This document shows, one piece after another, positions 39,915 through 51,717 of a stretch of 64,000 bases of DNA. The translations under genes were made by a program, and so were the position numbers. The notes beneath the pieces are model-generated. The model saw nothing but the letters and a program-made list of their open reading frames with translations, was not told where the DNA came from and did no database searches. Positions within the stretch are counted from its first letter, which is position 1. Each line of letters starts with the position of its first letter. The stretch comes from Mayamaea pseudoterrestris (taxonomy: Eukaryota > Bacillariophyta > Bacillariophyceae > Sellaphorales > Sellaphoraceae). Location of the stretch: NCBI GenBank assembly GCA_027923505.1, contig BROI01000004.1:744001-808000 (forward strand), given 5' to 3'.

Positions 39915-40305
39915 AGTAACGAGACGTATTCCTATCAGGAGTAGACGGCAGCGAGCAGCGATTGGACTTTGGCTGATGCTTCACGCCAAGGCAGCAAGAT
40001 TACATCTGTATTTACCTTTATTTTGCCAACTATCGCTATGCTTAAATTATCAAGCATAGCCATGTTGTTTTAGCTACCTACCGGTTCCCCTCGTCTACGC
40101 AACCAAGCGCAGAAGCTTGTGACGCACGCGTATAACGATAATAACCGTCAATTAACGTCAAGATCCGGCGCGAGCGAATCAAAGGCGCGCGACAATGGAA
40201 ATCATCGATCCATTCATCCCATCACAAATTACCCACCCGCACCTCTTTCGCCTTCCTTTTGGTCACGCACAGTGAAGACATAATATTTCTTCGACACATG
40301 ACAGA
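39915..40305. other. Intergenic, nothing recognised
   Basis: These 391 bases separate two same-strand genes. No repeat or RNA was seen. Confidence 0.5.
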
Positions 40306-43300
40306 ATGAAACTACCCTTTCATCTACTAATTGCACTAGCATCTGCTTCGCTTGTCGCCTCTTTTCAGCCACTCTGTCACACTCCTTTTAATCAAAATGT
40401 ATGCTCCCCAACATCAAGACGCAGTCAATTATTCTTCAAGGGCGCTCCACCCGATTTTGCAAATGATTACGACGATGCCAAAGATGAGGGTAAAGAGAAT
40501 GGAGATGATATGATTCAAAGCATGGCCAAGTTCTTGGCTGTCAGGTTGGGGCGGTCGCTCGTTAAAAACAAGTCCCTCGCGTCACAACAGGAAAAAGCTA
40601 TAGTCGAAGCACCTCAATCTCCTACTGAACCGATACTTGCCGCTAACGAGACGACTGAAGCTGAATTAACAATACACAATGAAACAATAGAAGAAGAACA
40701 ACTGATAGCTGAGCAGCAAGCAGAAGCGAATGCAGAAATGGAAATAAGCGAGCTGCAGCACGAAAAGGAAGGCGATCGGAACCTCGCTATAGTCGACGAA
40801 TTCACTCCAGATACACTTGATGTGACTGTCGATGACAAGCTTGAACAAGATTCGAGTGCGACAGGCGCATCAGAAAGTGTGTCTGCACTCCCAGATACAA
40901 TAGATCCAGATACGGTGCCAGAGACGGTTATAGATCCAATGGAGCCTCAGCGGCAGAGCGTTCCGGAGGTTGTTTCGCGCGAGTTTGGAAAGCCACTGGA
41001 AGTCATGGAGAAGCAAGACACGCCACTAAAGGAGCGCCCCAAGAAACAAACGAAAAAGACCAAGAATCAGAGGAAGAAGGAGGCAAAGAAGGAGAGTGTT
41101 GCATCTTCGTCGGGATCGGCGTCATTGACGCAGATGGAGACGAAGGCTACGACTGCCGCTGACAATGCAACGCATACTAAGACTTCGTTTAGCACTTCAT
41201 CTGAAGCTATCACAGCCGCCAATACCTCCAAGATTGACGCAGCTCGAACGGAGGCGCTAGGAACGAACATTACTACTGCCTCTTCTTCCGCATCGACCTC
41301 AAGCGTTTCCGATGCCGCAGCACATGACGCATCTCCTAACGCCACTGCCGCTATAATAGCACCTAACAACACATCTGCGGTTATATCAGAACCCGACGCT
41401 ATCATTGATCCCGAAGAAGAAATTTTGTCTGCGCTGGCATCCAATGCAAGCGCTGATTCCAGTCACAGTATCGATACATCACGACGCAACACGACCTCGG
41501 ACGACACTGCTGCCATTGACGATACCGAAGATCCTCCAAAGCTGCTACCACCCACAATTGATACAACGGCTTTAACGGAATCGGCTAATGAGTATGAGAT
41601 GGACGCCCCGGACGAAATACTAGCTGACGGTGCAGACGTAAAGTCAAATTTTATAAGAGAGAGTAAAAGCTCCAACGCTCTAAATGACACGTTGGAACCG
41701 GCAGACGCTGAAAATAAAATATTGGAAGCAAATATAAACGTGATGGTGGAATCCATTGACGCACTCAAGCCCGATTCACAGGATTTAAACTCCGCTAGTG
41801 CGCCGGCAAGTGGAATGACCGCCTCTCTATTGGCGGAGTTGGCTGAGGCAGATACTTTAGCTTCAGCCGAGCCAGTAATGCCAGCTCATGCAAACACTAC
41901 AGCAAATACGGCAAAGATAGAAGACGCTCGAGAAACTAGCTTAAAAGTCTCACCAAACGCTTTGTTAAAAGAGGCGGCAGATGCTGTTGCAACCAACAAA
42001 AACACAACAGCTTCGAACATTTCTCTCGTTGCAGAAGCTGCAGCGGCCACAGTAACGACGAGAGAAGTGGATACTACATTAAGGAATAAATATTTACAAT
42101 CTACTGCCGCTAGTAAGGGTTCGAATCAAATTTTCGCCGACGATGCACTAAACACCGAGTCGACGGTGGAGTCAATGTCGTCAGATACCGGATCTGCGAA
42201 GAAGGAGGACGAGACTGGAAACGCGGGTCAAGATGCACCTGCAGGGAGTGATGCCAGCATTGCTGCTTCGTTAAATGCATCTGCTATAGACTCTACGAGT
42301 ACATCCATGTCTTTATCAACTCAATTGCCTGAGCGATCGAATACTTCCTATGTTTCTCGAGCGACACCAGGAGGTGCAGTGTGGAGAAGTGTATCAAATG
42401 AACCGGCAAGTCACATATCTATGACGGAACTTCCCCGGACATTTTCAGATTCTTTGTTAGATGCTGATCCGCAACAACTTGATGGTCCCACGCCGGCAAA
42501 TGAAACTGAACCCACACAAAACAGAACGCATCACGTCAATTTGACAATGTCGACGACTGCTGGGTCAGTCAATGCTAGTGATATCTCGCAGACCAAGTGT
42601 GCAACTCACAGATCCTTGGATCCACATGAGCCACTGGCGAGCGACTGCGAACCAATCGACCCAACGGTACAGGCTAAGAACAAACAAAATGCGACAATAA
42701 AATCATCGTTTGCCCCGTTTGGTGTCAAGAAAAAGGCGATGGTCTCTGGATTGGGCGTCGGGTACCTTGGTAACATTGCGGAGCCTACGACGAAGTCGCA
42801 CACTGCTCTGCCTTTAGAACCCAATGCGAACTTACCGACAAACGAGATATTCACAGCAGCAGATACGATGCACAAAAACGATATAATTGTACCAAATGCA
42901 CCCCTGGAGACGATCGATAATGTGACTGTTGTTAATGCCACTGCAGATTTCATAGGCGACAAAAGTGGGGCTACAAAACAATCATATACACCATTCGGAG
43001 TCAATTCCAAAATACCATACTCCGGTATTGGCAGCGGTTTGTTGAGCGGGATGAGCAAGGGCGCTTCGATGTCTCGCCCAGCAGCTGCCGAGACGTCATT
43101 ATCAGCCGTTGTGACGACGCCACACGCGGCAGATTCGTTGGCTGCAAGTGCGGAAGTTGATGCAAGAGTGCCGGAGCTGAACGGTCCAAACAGGAATACT
43201 CGTTCTCCCTCGTCGCCTGATGCGTCTGCATTGGGAGTAAGTTTTGTTGAGCCAGGATACGTCGAAATGTCTCGCGCGACCGTTAAGACCGCCCATCCAT

Positions 43301-46300
43301 CGAATGCAAACAAGGGGTCGAGCTCGTCACTTACTCAATTAACTAATGGCCCTTACCCCAGGACTTCTGGACCCCGTTCGGCGTCGGGCTTGCCTGCGGC
43401 TTCCTCCTCGCTTGTATCTTCTTCCTTGAAGTCATCGACACCCTTAAACGTTCTTAATGGAAATGGGCGTTTCATTGCAACATTTAAGCATCATCCTTTA
43501 GCAACAGAGCTTGTTGCTGCAAAATTGCATCTTGACGAGCAAAAAGTAAAAGCCGAGCGCCACCAGATAGCAATTGGTCAATTAAGACATGAAATTGAAT
43601 TTCTTTCAGGCAAGCTGGATAGAACATTAAGATTGGCTTCGTATCTTGAATTGAATTCGGTGAAGACAGAGCTGGCCGGTCAGAAGTCGGTGTCGGAAAC
43701 CCAGCGAAGGGAAATTGAAACGTTAAGGCTTCAAGTGGCGGCACTAGTGTCGAAACTTGGAAAGGCTTTGGAAGTTAATGAATTATCCTCGGAAAGCCGT
43801 ATGACACTAGAGAAAAGCTCTAGCCTACTTCAATCAGGAAAACGAAAGAAAAGTTACAAACAACTACAGTCGATCAATTCAAAACCTCGGATTGGTCCGA
43901 AAAGGTATTGGTTCTCAGGTTCTGCGAGCAGAAACGAGACAGAGTCTGTAGACAATACAGGTAGCAACGGTACGGCCAAATTAGATTTATATAAATTTGA
44001 TCACGTGACACTCTTCTGACGCATTCTCAATTACAGTCGTGACCATGGAGCAGGAGTTAAAGTTGCCACAGGCTGGGCCGCGACAGTATTGGCTCACAAA
44101 TGCGACGAAGGTGACAGGCCTCCCATCTCCTGACACCCCAAAGAACGAAATTTTTGCAGAAGTTGCACCTCAGGCGAAGGTGGATGTTGAAATAACGAGC
44201 CAAGTGTCAAACAGTACCCGGCCGAGGCAGTATTGGTTCCCAAAGAGGGATGTACAAGGCAACGTTAACGTTACTTTAATGTCACCATCGCCGGTCGACA
44301 ATTCGAAACAAGCTGCTAATCATGTGGTGAATGACTCAATTGGTCAGGAAAATAGCTTTGTTAAGAACAAAATATTTGGGTCAGTAGCGGAGCAGGCGGG
44401 CATGGAAGTGAAGGCAGCACACGAGGTGATTGCAAAAGCCTTGAACGAAGACAGCATAGATGTCGACAGCGAGTACAACGCAACTGAGCAAGAAATCTGG
44501 GCGGACAGTCAACCGTTTATAAATTCGCCTGTCAGTTTAGTTGAAAATTCCGTTGAATTAGCATCCGAGAGGACAAGAAAGGTATTGTCTGGGTCAGCAA
44601 GCGATGCAACCTCTGACGCTACTAAAGCAAATAACAAGAATGCGATCGTCGAACATGCTCCGACGAATTTAGTGACCGCTTGTGCAGATTGCATTCCATC
44701 AGAATATCAACTACTGCGCACAAGTATGACGGATGAAGCGTCGGTAATGCTAAACGCTAGTCTTTCGACTTCCGCTGATCAACCATCGGAAAACAGCCGG
44801 TCAATGACAAAAGAATTCCAATCGATTTTCTCTACCTCGACTACTAACGTATATGCATCGACCGCTAGCGAGAGCCTTGCAATGGAAAGTGACAGGCTTG
44901 AAAACCTAACATCGTATTCGAACAAATTAAGTCCGGAGCGTGCATCAGAGCTCGATTACTTTAGCTTAGTGTCAGGCTACAAAGTTGGAGCAATTCGAAA
45001 CGCAAGAAAGTTTAACCAAACAAGCTGGCTTCCCGACAATTCTGCTGCTGAGCATTTCAAAGCGACCACTCGAACGACGCGCAATGACTCGAGAAGTGGA
45101 TCTACATCACAATTTGTGGGCGACTACTTCAGCTCACTATCTAAATTTACGTCGCATTATCCGACGGCCAAACGGACAATGGGCTATTCAGCCAGTTCAT
45201 CTCTAAGTCAGACAGCAAAAGTGGCCGCTACTCCAGAAGTTGAGCTTGCTGAAGCTGTTGCTGCAGTCACAGTGAATAAACTAAACCAAGGGAATGCCAG
45301 TTGCGAAATGACACGTCCAAACGGAGCGGATCATGCGACAGTTTTCCTCAATGATGGCCTACATCGACACGCATCTGCGCAGCCATTTCATAAAACAGAG
45401 GGAAATAGATCTATGCTGACTGCGGAGCACATGGCTGGCGACACATTCCGCACCAAGGCAGTATCGCTTGCGAACAAGATATCTGTACAAAGACAAGACA
45501 TTGACTCGTCGACTGCTTTCAATACGACGGACTTTGTGGACGACCAGGCGACGAGTTCTATTGGATCGCATACCGCTATACCTCCGTCGTCATTAGAAAA
45601 TGGGTTTACTGTTAATGCTATCTTAAACACATCAGCGATGGAACCACCATCTCATTCTTTTGTTCCCTCCAGCACCATAAAAATTACGTTACCGGTTAAA
45701 CAAGACAAGGTATCTACACCAGCATCTACACCAGCAGCAAATGGATCGACGAGAAAATTTCAGTCAAGCAAACTATTGAAAGTCCCACCTCCGAAAAGTT
45801 TCTTGACGCAAAGCGCTAGAACAGTCGAGGGAGTACGTAACAACAACACCCTGCATTCGCTTACATCACTATCATTGCAAGCACCTAAAGACGTGCACAA
45901 CGTTACAGTGATTGCATCTGCCTTCACACAGACGAAAGTCAATGATTCATCTGGGTTGGCCGTGTCGTCAGTAACCAATATACGGACGAGCGATTTGTAT
46001 CATGCAAAACCAGCCGTCGGTACATCTCCTATAAAAGCCAAACGGCGGTCACAGTCAGCTGCGTCGAAGGAGCATCTGCGCGAAATGAAGACTCGCGGTG
46101 GACATGCGGTTCGTGAGGCCTCAGTTCTCCGAGTGAGCGCCCTGGCCTCGACGGTGGCAAAGTGGTTGCCCTTCTGGAAACCAAATGCGTCCGCGCAGCA
46201 ACCCGTACACTCGAGAACGCTCGTTCCGCCTGTGAAAATTGTGTCTCCTGTAGATGAATACTCAGAAACAGTGGACGAATCATCTTATAAGGCACATTGG

Positions 46301-46363
46301 CTACCGTTTGGTGACAATCTGGAATCATGGATTTACGAGGAAGACGCTTCCGATCGCCGCTAA
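40306..46363 (+). CDS. Giant disordered plastid-type protein, two exons
   Basis: Exon 1 starts at 40306 and exon 2 at 44037 (acceptor ATTACAG), ending at 46363. A donor at 43970 (GTACGG) or 43961 (GTAGCA) gives one frame of about 1996 residues. The leader (LLIALASASLVASFQPL) has a plastid entry site. The body is Ala/Ser/Thr/Asn-rich with almost no Cys. Motifs recur: SFAPFGV near residue 800, SYTPFGV near 893, KRYWF near 1196, RQYWL near 1235, RQYWF near 1282, WLPFW near 1928 and WLPFG near 1975. One coiled coil lies at about 1060-1160 (LRHEIEFLSGKLDRTLRLAS). I recognise no enzyme domain. The YWF/PFG stickers in a disordered chain resemble linker proteins that gather enzymes, such as pyrenoid linkers; that role is inference. 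Exon 1 alone also ends in a stop 50 bases past the donor, so two genes remain possible. Confidence 0.7.
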
Positions 46364-46421
46364 GCGATCTACTGCCCGAAAGAACCTGCTGCTAAGCGAT
46401 CTACTGCCCGAAAGAACCTGC
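46359..46421. repeat. 32-bp tandem duplication over the stop codon
   Basis: Unit 46359-46390 (contains the TAA at 46361-46363) is repeated at 46391-46421 over 31 identical bases. Confidence 0.95.
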
Positions 46422-46963
46422 ATATCATACGTATAACATTAACATACATGAAATAATAAACGAACCTTGCTACCTAATGCGTCAAACACGCCATAGATTG
46501 CTAATAAGTTTTTTCGAATGAGAGAGTGAAGTATATATTTTGTGTTGTAGGTAAACTTGGAAGGCCGTATGCTGATTGTTAGAAAAATTCTGTCGATGCC
46601 AAGCAGAGATGTTGGACGTCGACACAAGTAAGGCTGTACCAGCACAAGCACTACTCGAAGCACGGGTAATACTCGTACCGATTGATAGCTAAACTTAGCA
46701 TTAGCAGTGCGACACCGCAAACAACATCCAAGCTTCACTTTTCGCCATGACGCAAACACACTTTCGAAGCAGCTTGTAAAGACTGTTATCCGACTTGCCT
46801 TCTATCCAGCTTAATATCCCTTGGGCTTGATAAATAGACCTTGCACAATTATCGCGCCCGACAAGAGAAGAGCGGGATTCAATTGACGCACCAAATCAGT
46901 TTTCCCATCGCCTCGATTTCAATTGCACCGCTACAGTCACGACATTAATTTACACTCACTATT
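46364..46963. other. Intergenic, nothing recognised beyond the repeat
   Basis: These 600 bases hold the second half of the 32-bp duplication and otherwise no clear feature. Confidence 0.5.
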
Positions 46964-48808
46964 ATGAGCGAATCGAACGAATTGCAACGCAAGTTGGATT
47001 TGAATCTGCTTCTTGCAGAGTTTCCTACATTAAATATCAATGACGATCCGCGCGAAACTGAATCTCCTACAAGCGACACGGGCAAATCTTCCTCAACGGA
47101 GTCATTGGCGGAATACGCAAAGGAGGACGACGACGACATTGACATTAATGAGACGCCAGGCATTGGAGACTTTGTCGAGATTACTTCAAAAAAGGACGAA
47201 GAAAAGTACCAAGGCATATACGGGTACATCGAAGCGAAAACGAAGAAGGGATTTCGTGTCGCTCTTGACACTTGCGAAACTGCGGACTACCGCACCATTG
47301 ACAACGAATCCCTTGTTATTGGCGCCGACGACATGATGGTCATTCGCAAGCACAAGAAACATGAGTTTTTGCCTATTTGGGCCTTTCGTTCTCTTACCGT
47401 CGCGTGCTATGGAGCCATGACGAAGGACTATGTTGATGGCGAAAGTGTCGACTTATTTGATTCAGACTTGGCCGCTGGTATACTGCCCCGGCCTCTCATC
47501 AAGAGCTTGCCACTTCCACCGCTGGATTCTCCGTTATTTTCTTTTGAAGACGACGCCCAGAAACACTTGTACCTGTTATTCTGGACAGGCCAATACACGG
47601 TTCTTTTTTCGCATCACTTTCACGACGAAACTGGCAAAGCTTGTATTGCTATGCCTTCCAACCAAGTGCTGATGATGGCAGTCGAAGATTCAGTGACCAA
47701 GAAGTCAGCAGGAATCATCTCTTTTCATTACGACATCAAAAGGAAGGGCACCCACGCGACTCTGACTATCAGCACACACTTGTACAACGGGACAGTTTGG
47801 GCCATGACGACGGAGCAAAACTCAGCGCTCCAGGCACGTACGGCGCATTTGCTAGTGCGATCGGCTGGTTGTTCGCTTGGGTTTCGCAACGTTTGCGCCT
47901 TGGCGGCATGCGCCATCCAGTGGTACGAAGACAATGGCCGGCACGACGAAAAGAATGACGTATTGATTGCAGTGGCAGACATTGCGATTCTCACGGGACA
48001 ATCCGATGTTTGCGTTGGTTTATGCTTTCGAAAGGTGATCATGGGCTTGAACGACCTCCAAGCATATGATATGATTATTGGTGTCTCGCAGCAGGTTCTG
48101 GATGATTATGCCTGCGGAGCTGATATGGTTTGGTTTACCCGTGCCATTGGCGTGGGTCATTTGCTGAACGGTGAGTCTGAAAGGGCGTCGGAGGCATTAT
48201 GGTTGGCGATGCAGCTCTACTTTGAGCACTTTGGTCGCAAGGTCACCAAAAACGAGTTGTTTCAAGACTTGGCCACGGATATGACGCACTTGTACTACCG
48301 CAAGAAGCAAAACGGGAAACTGGCTACGGAGTCGATGGACGTCCCTGTTCTTCTAGGGGCCTGCTGCGAGACAGCCTTCCAAATGGGAATGGCTCGCAAT
48401 ACGCTTGAACCGGCGGCGACCAAGTTTCACTTTCGCAATGATGCAAAAAAGGCGCTCTTTGCGGCACTTGCTACCGCGGCAGCCTTTGTTTGCGAAAAGG
48501 AGCGCGACAACCAGTTTCTCGCCTCGGTGCTCCAATGGAAGGGCAAGGATTTCTTGTCGGGATATTTTACCGACTTGCATCTCTTTTTGTCAATTGTGCG
48601 AGACGCTTATACGTCGTCGTTCGAAAATGTTGGTTTGGCAATGCTCACATACTGCGCCCAGCCCTGCCAGAATCCCACTTGCGAAGGCTGTGAGACTGCC
48701 AAGCTCAAGTGCACCCGATGCAAGCAAGCTTGGTACTGCTGTAAGGATTGCCAGGTGAGCCATTGGAAGGACCACAAGAGCGGTTGTGCGAAAGGAAAGA
48801 AGGAATGA
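46964..48808 (+). CDS. MYND zinc-finger protein with KOW-like N terminus
   Basis: One exon, 614 residues. An acidic N terminus (KEDDDDIDINETPG) leads to a KOW-like module: GDFVEITSKKDEEKYQGIYG and YIEAKTKKGFRVALD. Helical repeats resembling TPR fill the middle (for example ALWLAMQLYFEHFGRKVTKN). The C terminus is a MYND finger: CQNPTCEGCETAKLKC, CTRCKQAWYCCKDCQVSHW and KDHKSGC. All Cys/His positions of the two zinc sites are present. It has the same order of parts as the gene at 14413-16257, so the two are paralogues about 32 kb apart. It is uninterrupted, so it is the likely functional member. A protein-interaction or chaperone-adaptor role is inferred from the family. Confidence 0.88.
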   Translation: MSESNELQRKLDLNLLLAEFPTLNINDDPRETESPTSDTGKSSSTESLAEYAKEDDDDIDINETPGIGDFVEITSKKDEEKYQGIYGYIEAKTKKGFRVALDTCETADYRTIDNESLVIGADDMMVIRKHKKHEFLPIWAFRSLTVACYGAMTKDYVDGESVDLFDSDLAAGILPRPLIKSLPLPPLDSPLFSFEDDAQKHLYLLFWTGQYTVLFSHHFHDETGKACIAMPSNQVLMMAVEDSVTKKSAGIISFHYDIKRKGTHATLTISTHLYNGTVWAMTTEQNSALQARTAHLLVRSAGCSLGFRNVCALAACAIQWYEDNGRHDEKNDVLIAVADIAILTGQSDVCVGLCFRKVIMGLNDLQAYDMIIGVSQQVLDDYACGADMVWFTRAIGVGHLLNGESERASEALWLAMQLYFEHFGRKVTKNELFQDLATDMTHLYYRKKQNGKLATESMDVPVLLGACCETAFQMGMARNTLEPAATKFHFRNDAKKALFAALATAAAFVCEKERDNQFLASVLQWKGKDFLSGYFTDLHLFLSIVRDAYTSSFENVGLAMLTYCAQPCQNPTCEGCETAKLKCTRCKQAWYCCKDCQVSHWKDHKSGCAKGKKE

Positions 48809-48937
48809 GACAAAGACATATTTTTTAACGCATGCAGCAAATTAGTGATCGAATTTCATGATTAAGGAGCATATATACGACGACATAGAAAAAGGTAGTA
48901 AACATGCAAAACTAACACAAACCTATGTCCTGTCCAA

Positions 48938-50422
48938 TCACTCATTTGTATCCATCGCCTCCATGTTGCCCCCTCCTTCGACATCCATGTCAGTCGTGCT
49001 TGAGCTCTTGCTCAATTTCGAAACTTGTTGTTTGATGGCACGATAAAGCTCCACTGGCCGCTTGAACTGCAACTCGTTCATCTCCTTTCGTACAGCATCG
49101 AGTTCGCTTTGGCGCCAACCGGAATTCTCCTTGGCTAACATCTTTTCAATTGAAACTCCGCCATTGACTTTGGGACAGTCCGTCGCCATTTTCAGCATGA
49201 TAACAATGTCGTTCCATTCAAATGGAACATTATGCTCTGTATCTCCAAACGTTGAGCTTGCCGTGTAGAATTGATATTCTGATGTTTCGCCGTCGCCGGC
49301 CATTTCTTGCTCCAGCTCGGTCATCTCTGCAACAATGGCTTCCGTCGTGCTGATACGGGTCATGGTTTCAATAATCAAGAATTCAAATGCGTCTGCTGAC
49401 CCCGAAATGTTTTGCGACACTTGTACGAGATCGTGCAAGGCAGGAATCTCCGTTTGAAAAAATGGATTGCCATTGTGAACCTGCAAACGAGGTCCGCGAA
49501 TGACTGGATCACTCAGAAACGTTGCAAAGCTTGGTCGAAGAGCTTCGTTCGCCGACGAGACGACATTGCTGTGTGAATTGACTCGGACAAAACCGATTTG
49601 AATGTCATGCTGGCCATTGATTTGGAGATTGACGATGAGATCGGCTGCAACATTATCCGGAGCAGCATCGACACGGAGTATACGGATTCCGAAAAGAGCC
49701 TGGTGAATGTCAAAGACAGTCTGGCAAAGGTCTCGGGCTCGTTTCAAAGCGTTGTGTGGCTCTAAAATCGCCTCGTTTTGCTTTTGCAGCGCAGCAAGTT
49801 GCGCCTCTTCGTCAAGCGGTGAACCGTCTCCCAGGTTCACTAGCTTTTCCTTTTCCTGTAACGACTTGCTCAATTGATCATTCAGTCGACGTTTAGCGGC
49901 TAGCGTCGCTTTGAGCTCGGTCGCTTTTAGTTGCAAACGTTCCAATCGACGCTGCTCCTCCTCCATTTCATTCTCGTCCACCGGCACGACATTTTCCTGC
50001 TCCGAAACTGAGCCCAAAATGCCTCGGGCCGACATGTCATGCATGGTATCCTCCAAATCAGCTCGCTTTTGCATCAAGCTCTCATACTTGGCTTCAATAA
50101 CGATTCGCGCTTGAGTTAAATCCTGAGTAATTTCCTTGACTTGCTCAATCAATTGCTGCTTTTGCTCATTCAATTGCATTCGAGCTTGCGGATCAACAGT
50201 CGGAACCTTATTTTCCTTGGCGAATTCAATGTACTTGATCAGGGTTTGCTCATTTACATACATGTCGCGATCCGCCTTGAACTGCGCAAGGACAGCAGCA
50301 GCCGAAACATTCATGGCTGAAGCCTCGGAAGCATCCTTGATCAGCCCTTCCGGCGGTTTAAACTGATCCAGCGCATCCAAACTTGCGCGAATGCGATCAA
50401 AGGTTGCGGAAGCCGTCGCCAT
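48938..50422 (-). CDS. Coiled-coil protein of unknown function, possible RWD-like C-terminal part
   Basis: The ATG at 50422 (AGCAGC ATG GCG) gives 494 residues. Residues about 60-250 are coiled coil (QARMQLNEQKQQLIEQVKE, RLERLQLKATELKATLAAK). After it, a folded-looking segment (VFDIHQALFGIRILRVDAAP, DLIVNLQINGQHDIQIGFV, LRPSFATFLSDPVIRG) has alternating beta strands that could be RWD-like, as in some kinetochore proteins. The end is Ser/Thr/Asp-rich. I do not recognise the family with confidence; a kinetochore or scaffold role is only an analogy. Convergent with the MYND gene. Confidence 0.65.
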   Translation of the reverse strand: MATASATFDRIRASLDALDQFKPPEGLIKDASEASAMNVSAAAVLAQFKADRDMYVNEQTLIKYIEFAKENKVPTVDPQARMQLNEQKQQLIEQVKEITQDLTQARIVIEAKYESLMQKRADLEDTMHDMSARGILGSVSEQENVVPVDENEMEEEQRRLERLQLKATELKATLAAKRRLNDQLSKSLQEKEKLVNLGDGSPLDEEAQLAALQKQNEAILEPHNALKRARDLCQTVFDIHQALFGIRILRVDAAPDNVAADLIVNLQINGQHDIQIGFVRVNSHSNVVSSANEALRPSFATFLSDPVIRGPRLQVHNGNPFFQTEIPALHDLVQVSQNISGSADAFEFLIIETMTRISTTEAIVAEMTELEQEMAGDGETSEYQFYTASSTFGDTEHNVPFEWNDIVIMLKMATDCPKVNGGVSIEKMLAKENSGWRQSELDAVRKEMNELQFKRPVELYRAIKQQVSKLSKSSSTTDMDVEGGGNMEAMDTNE

Positions 50423-51040
50423 GCTGCTTTCGTAAAGAGTTGTTGGGTATTGTTTGGGAGCGTTTGCTCTGACTTTTGACAACGAGGTGTGTGAATGGCA
50501 GCAAATCGTCCGTTCAAACCGCGAACCGCCAATGGCCGCATTCAAAACACGTTTTCGACATACGAAACTGAGAACCTTTATGACAACAAGTGTTTAGCTA
50601 TGGTGTATACCAAAGTAGGTTGTATTTTTCGATTTACTATTCTATACATTCGCGATGTGAATGAGTAGGATGAAAAGTAATAATGTAATCTATTTAGCAT
50701 CTAACAATGCGGCCTGCGTCTGACGCAATCGTACATAGACTTCAAATGTACAACTCCAGGGCTCTCGCGTGTATTGTCAGTTTTACTTGAATTACATGAT
50801 TACAACAAGCCCGCGGTACGAGATAGTTAAACGAGCAAACCAAACAAGCTATTTATGTATGTGTATATCATTCGTTTATAGGCGCAAGTTGACGCGTCGG
50901 TTAATGGTCGAACAGTCGAACATGATTGCGAATGGACATTGATGTGAGTGCATATCGCATGTCGGCACACCTTCTTATACCATGCCATGACCCATTTCGA
51001 GAAGTCAATATTCTATTTCCTTATTTTGTCCACACCAAGT
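50423..51040. other. Intergenic, nothing recognised
   Basis: These 618 bases separate two minus-strand genes. No RNA gene or repeat was seen. Confidence 0.5.
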
Positions 51041-51340
51041 CTACAAATGATCAGGATCTGACGACGTTAACGTCCATGCCGCCAGGCTTGCCGCCGTCTT
51101 CCCACTGCCAACATTGGTTAGATCGCTTGCATTCGTAGCGTACATCCAATTGTCTTGCTGTAACTCCTTTGTCAACCCACGCAGCGCGTCTAGCTTTTCC
51201 GATAGCAAGGCTTTTCGATTTCCGAGCGAGCACTGCTGGTGGTCTTGCTCGTCAAGCAAAAGGTGCATCTTATTGTTGCCACGGCCGATGGAGTCATATT
51301 GACCAAAGTTGCCTATAGCTGAAGCAGGTGTCGAGCTCAT
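51041..51340 (-). CDS. Small hypothetical protein (99 aa)
   Basis: The ATG at 51340 (ATAATGAGCTCG) gives a polar protein, MSSTPASAIGNFGQYDSIG, with a helical middle (LSEKLDALRGLTKELQQDNW) and a Ser/Thr-rich end. An upstream ATG at 51412 would add 24 residues with hydrophobic character. No domain or signal was recognised. The frame is open and helix-patterned, so it is kept as a possible gene. Confidence 0.45.
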   Translation of the reverse strand: MSSTPASAIGNFGQYDSIGRGNNKMHLLLDEQDHQQCSLGNRKALLSEKLDALRGLTKELQQDNWMYATNASDLTNVGSGKTAASLAAWTLTSSDPDHL

Positions 51341-51646
51341 TATCGAGGGAGCAGCACAGTAGATATAATATGAGTAATCGAAGAGAGTGCAGCTCGTTGC
51401 AACATGCAACATGCGCCATTGTTAACGCAGCGTGAATCGAACAAAAAATATCGCATCGGTACTTGTACTGCCTATTCGTAGTACGGTGCGTCGTTTGGGT
51501 TGCAATGGATGGCAAACTCCTACAGGAAAGAGTTGATGTACTCATCACTGCGAGCTGTGCGACGTATGAAAGTAGTTGTAAAAAGTATGATTGTGATGAG
51601 CTAAAAGCATATTATTTGTTTGTAAACCGAGAGAACAAAACGAAAG

Positions 51647-51717
51647 TGCATCATCCGTGAATCGAACACGGGGCCCGACGATGGCAACGTCGGATTTTAC
51701 CACTAAACCAATGATGC
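51647..51717 (-). tRNA. tRNA-Gly (GCC anticodon)
   Basis: On the minus strand the 71-base molecule starts GCATCATTGGTTTAGTGGT and ends GATGATGC plus A, so the acceptor arms pair fully. The D-arm has GGTTTAGTGG, the anticodon stem TCCGACG/CGTCGGG flanks TTGCCAT with anticodon GCC, and the T-arm has GTTCGATTC. CCA is not encoded, as in eukaryotic nuclear tRNA genes. No intron is seen. Confidence 0.95.

Noticed and set aside
46439-46759. Minus-strand 106-codon frame between the giant protein and the MYND gene
   Set aside because: Low complexity, no domain and no supporting context.
47728-48042. Minus-strand frame opposite the MYND gene
   Set aside because: Shadow of the coding strand.
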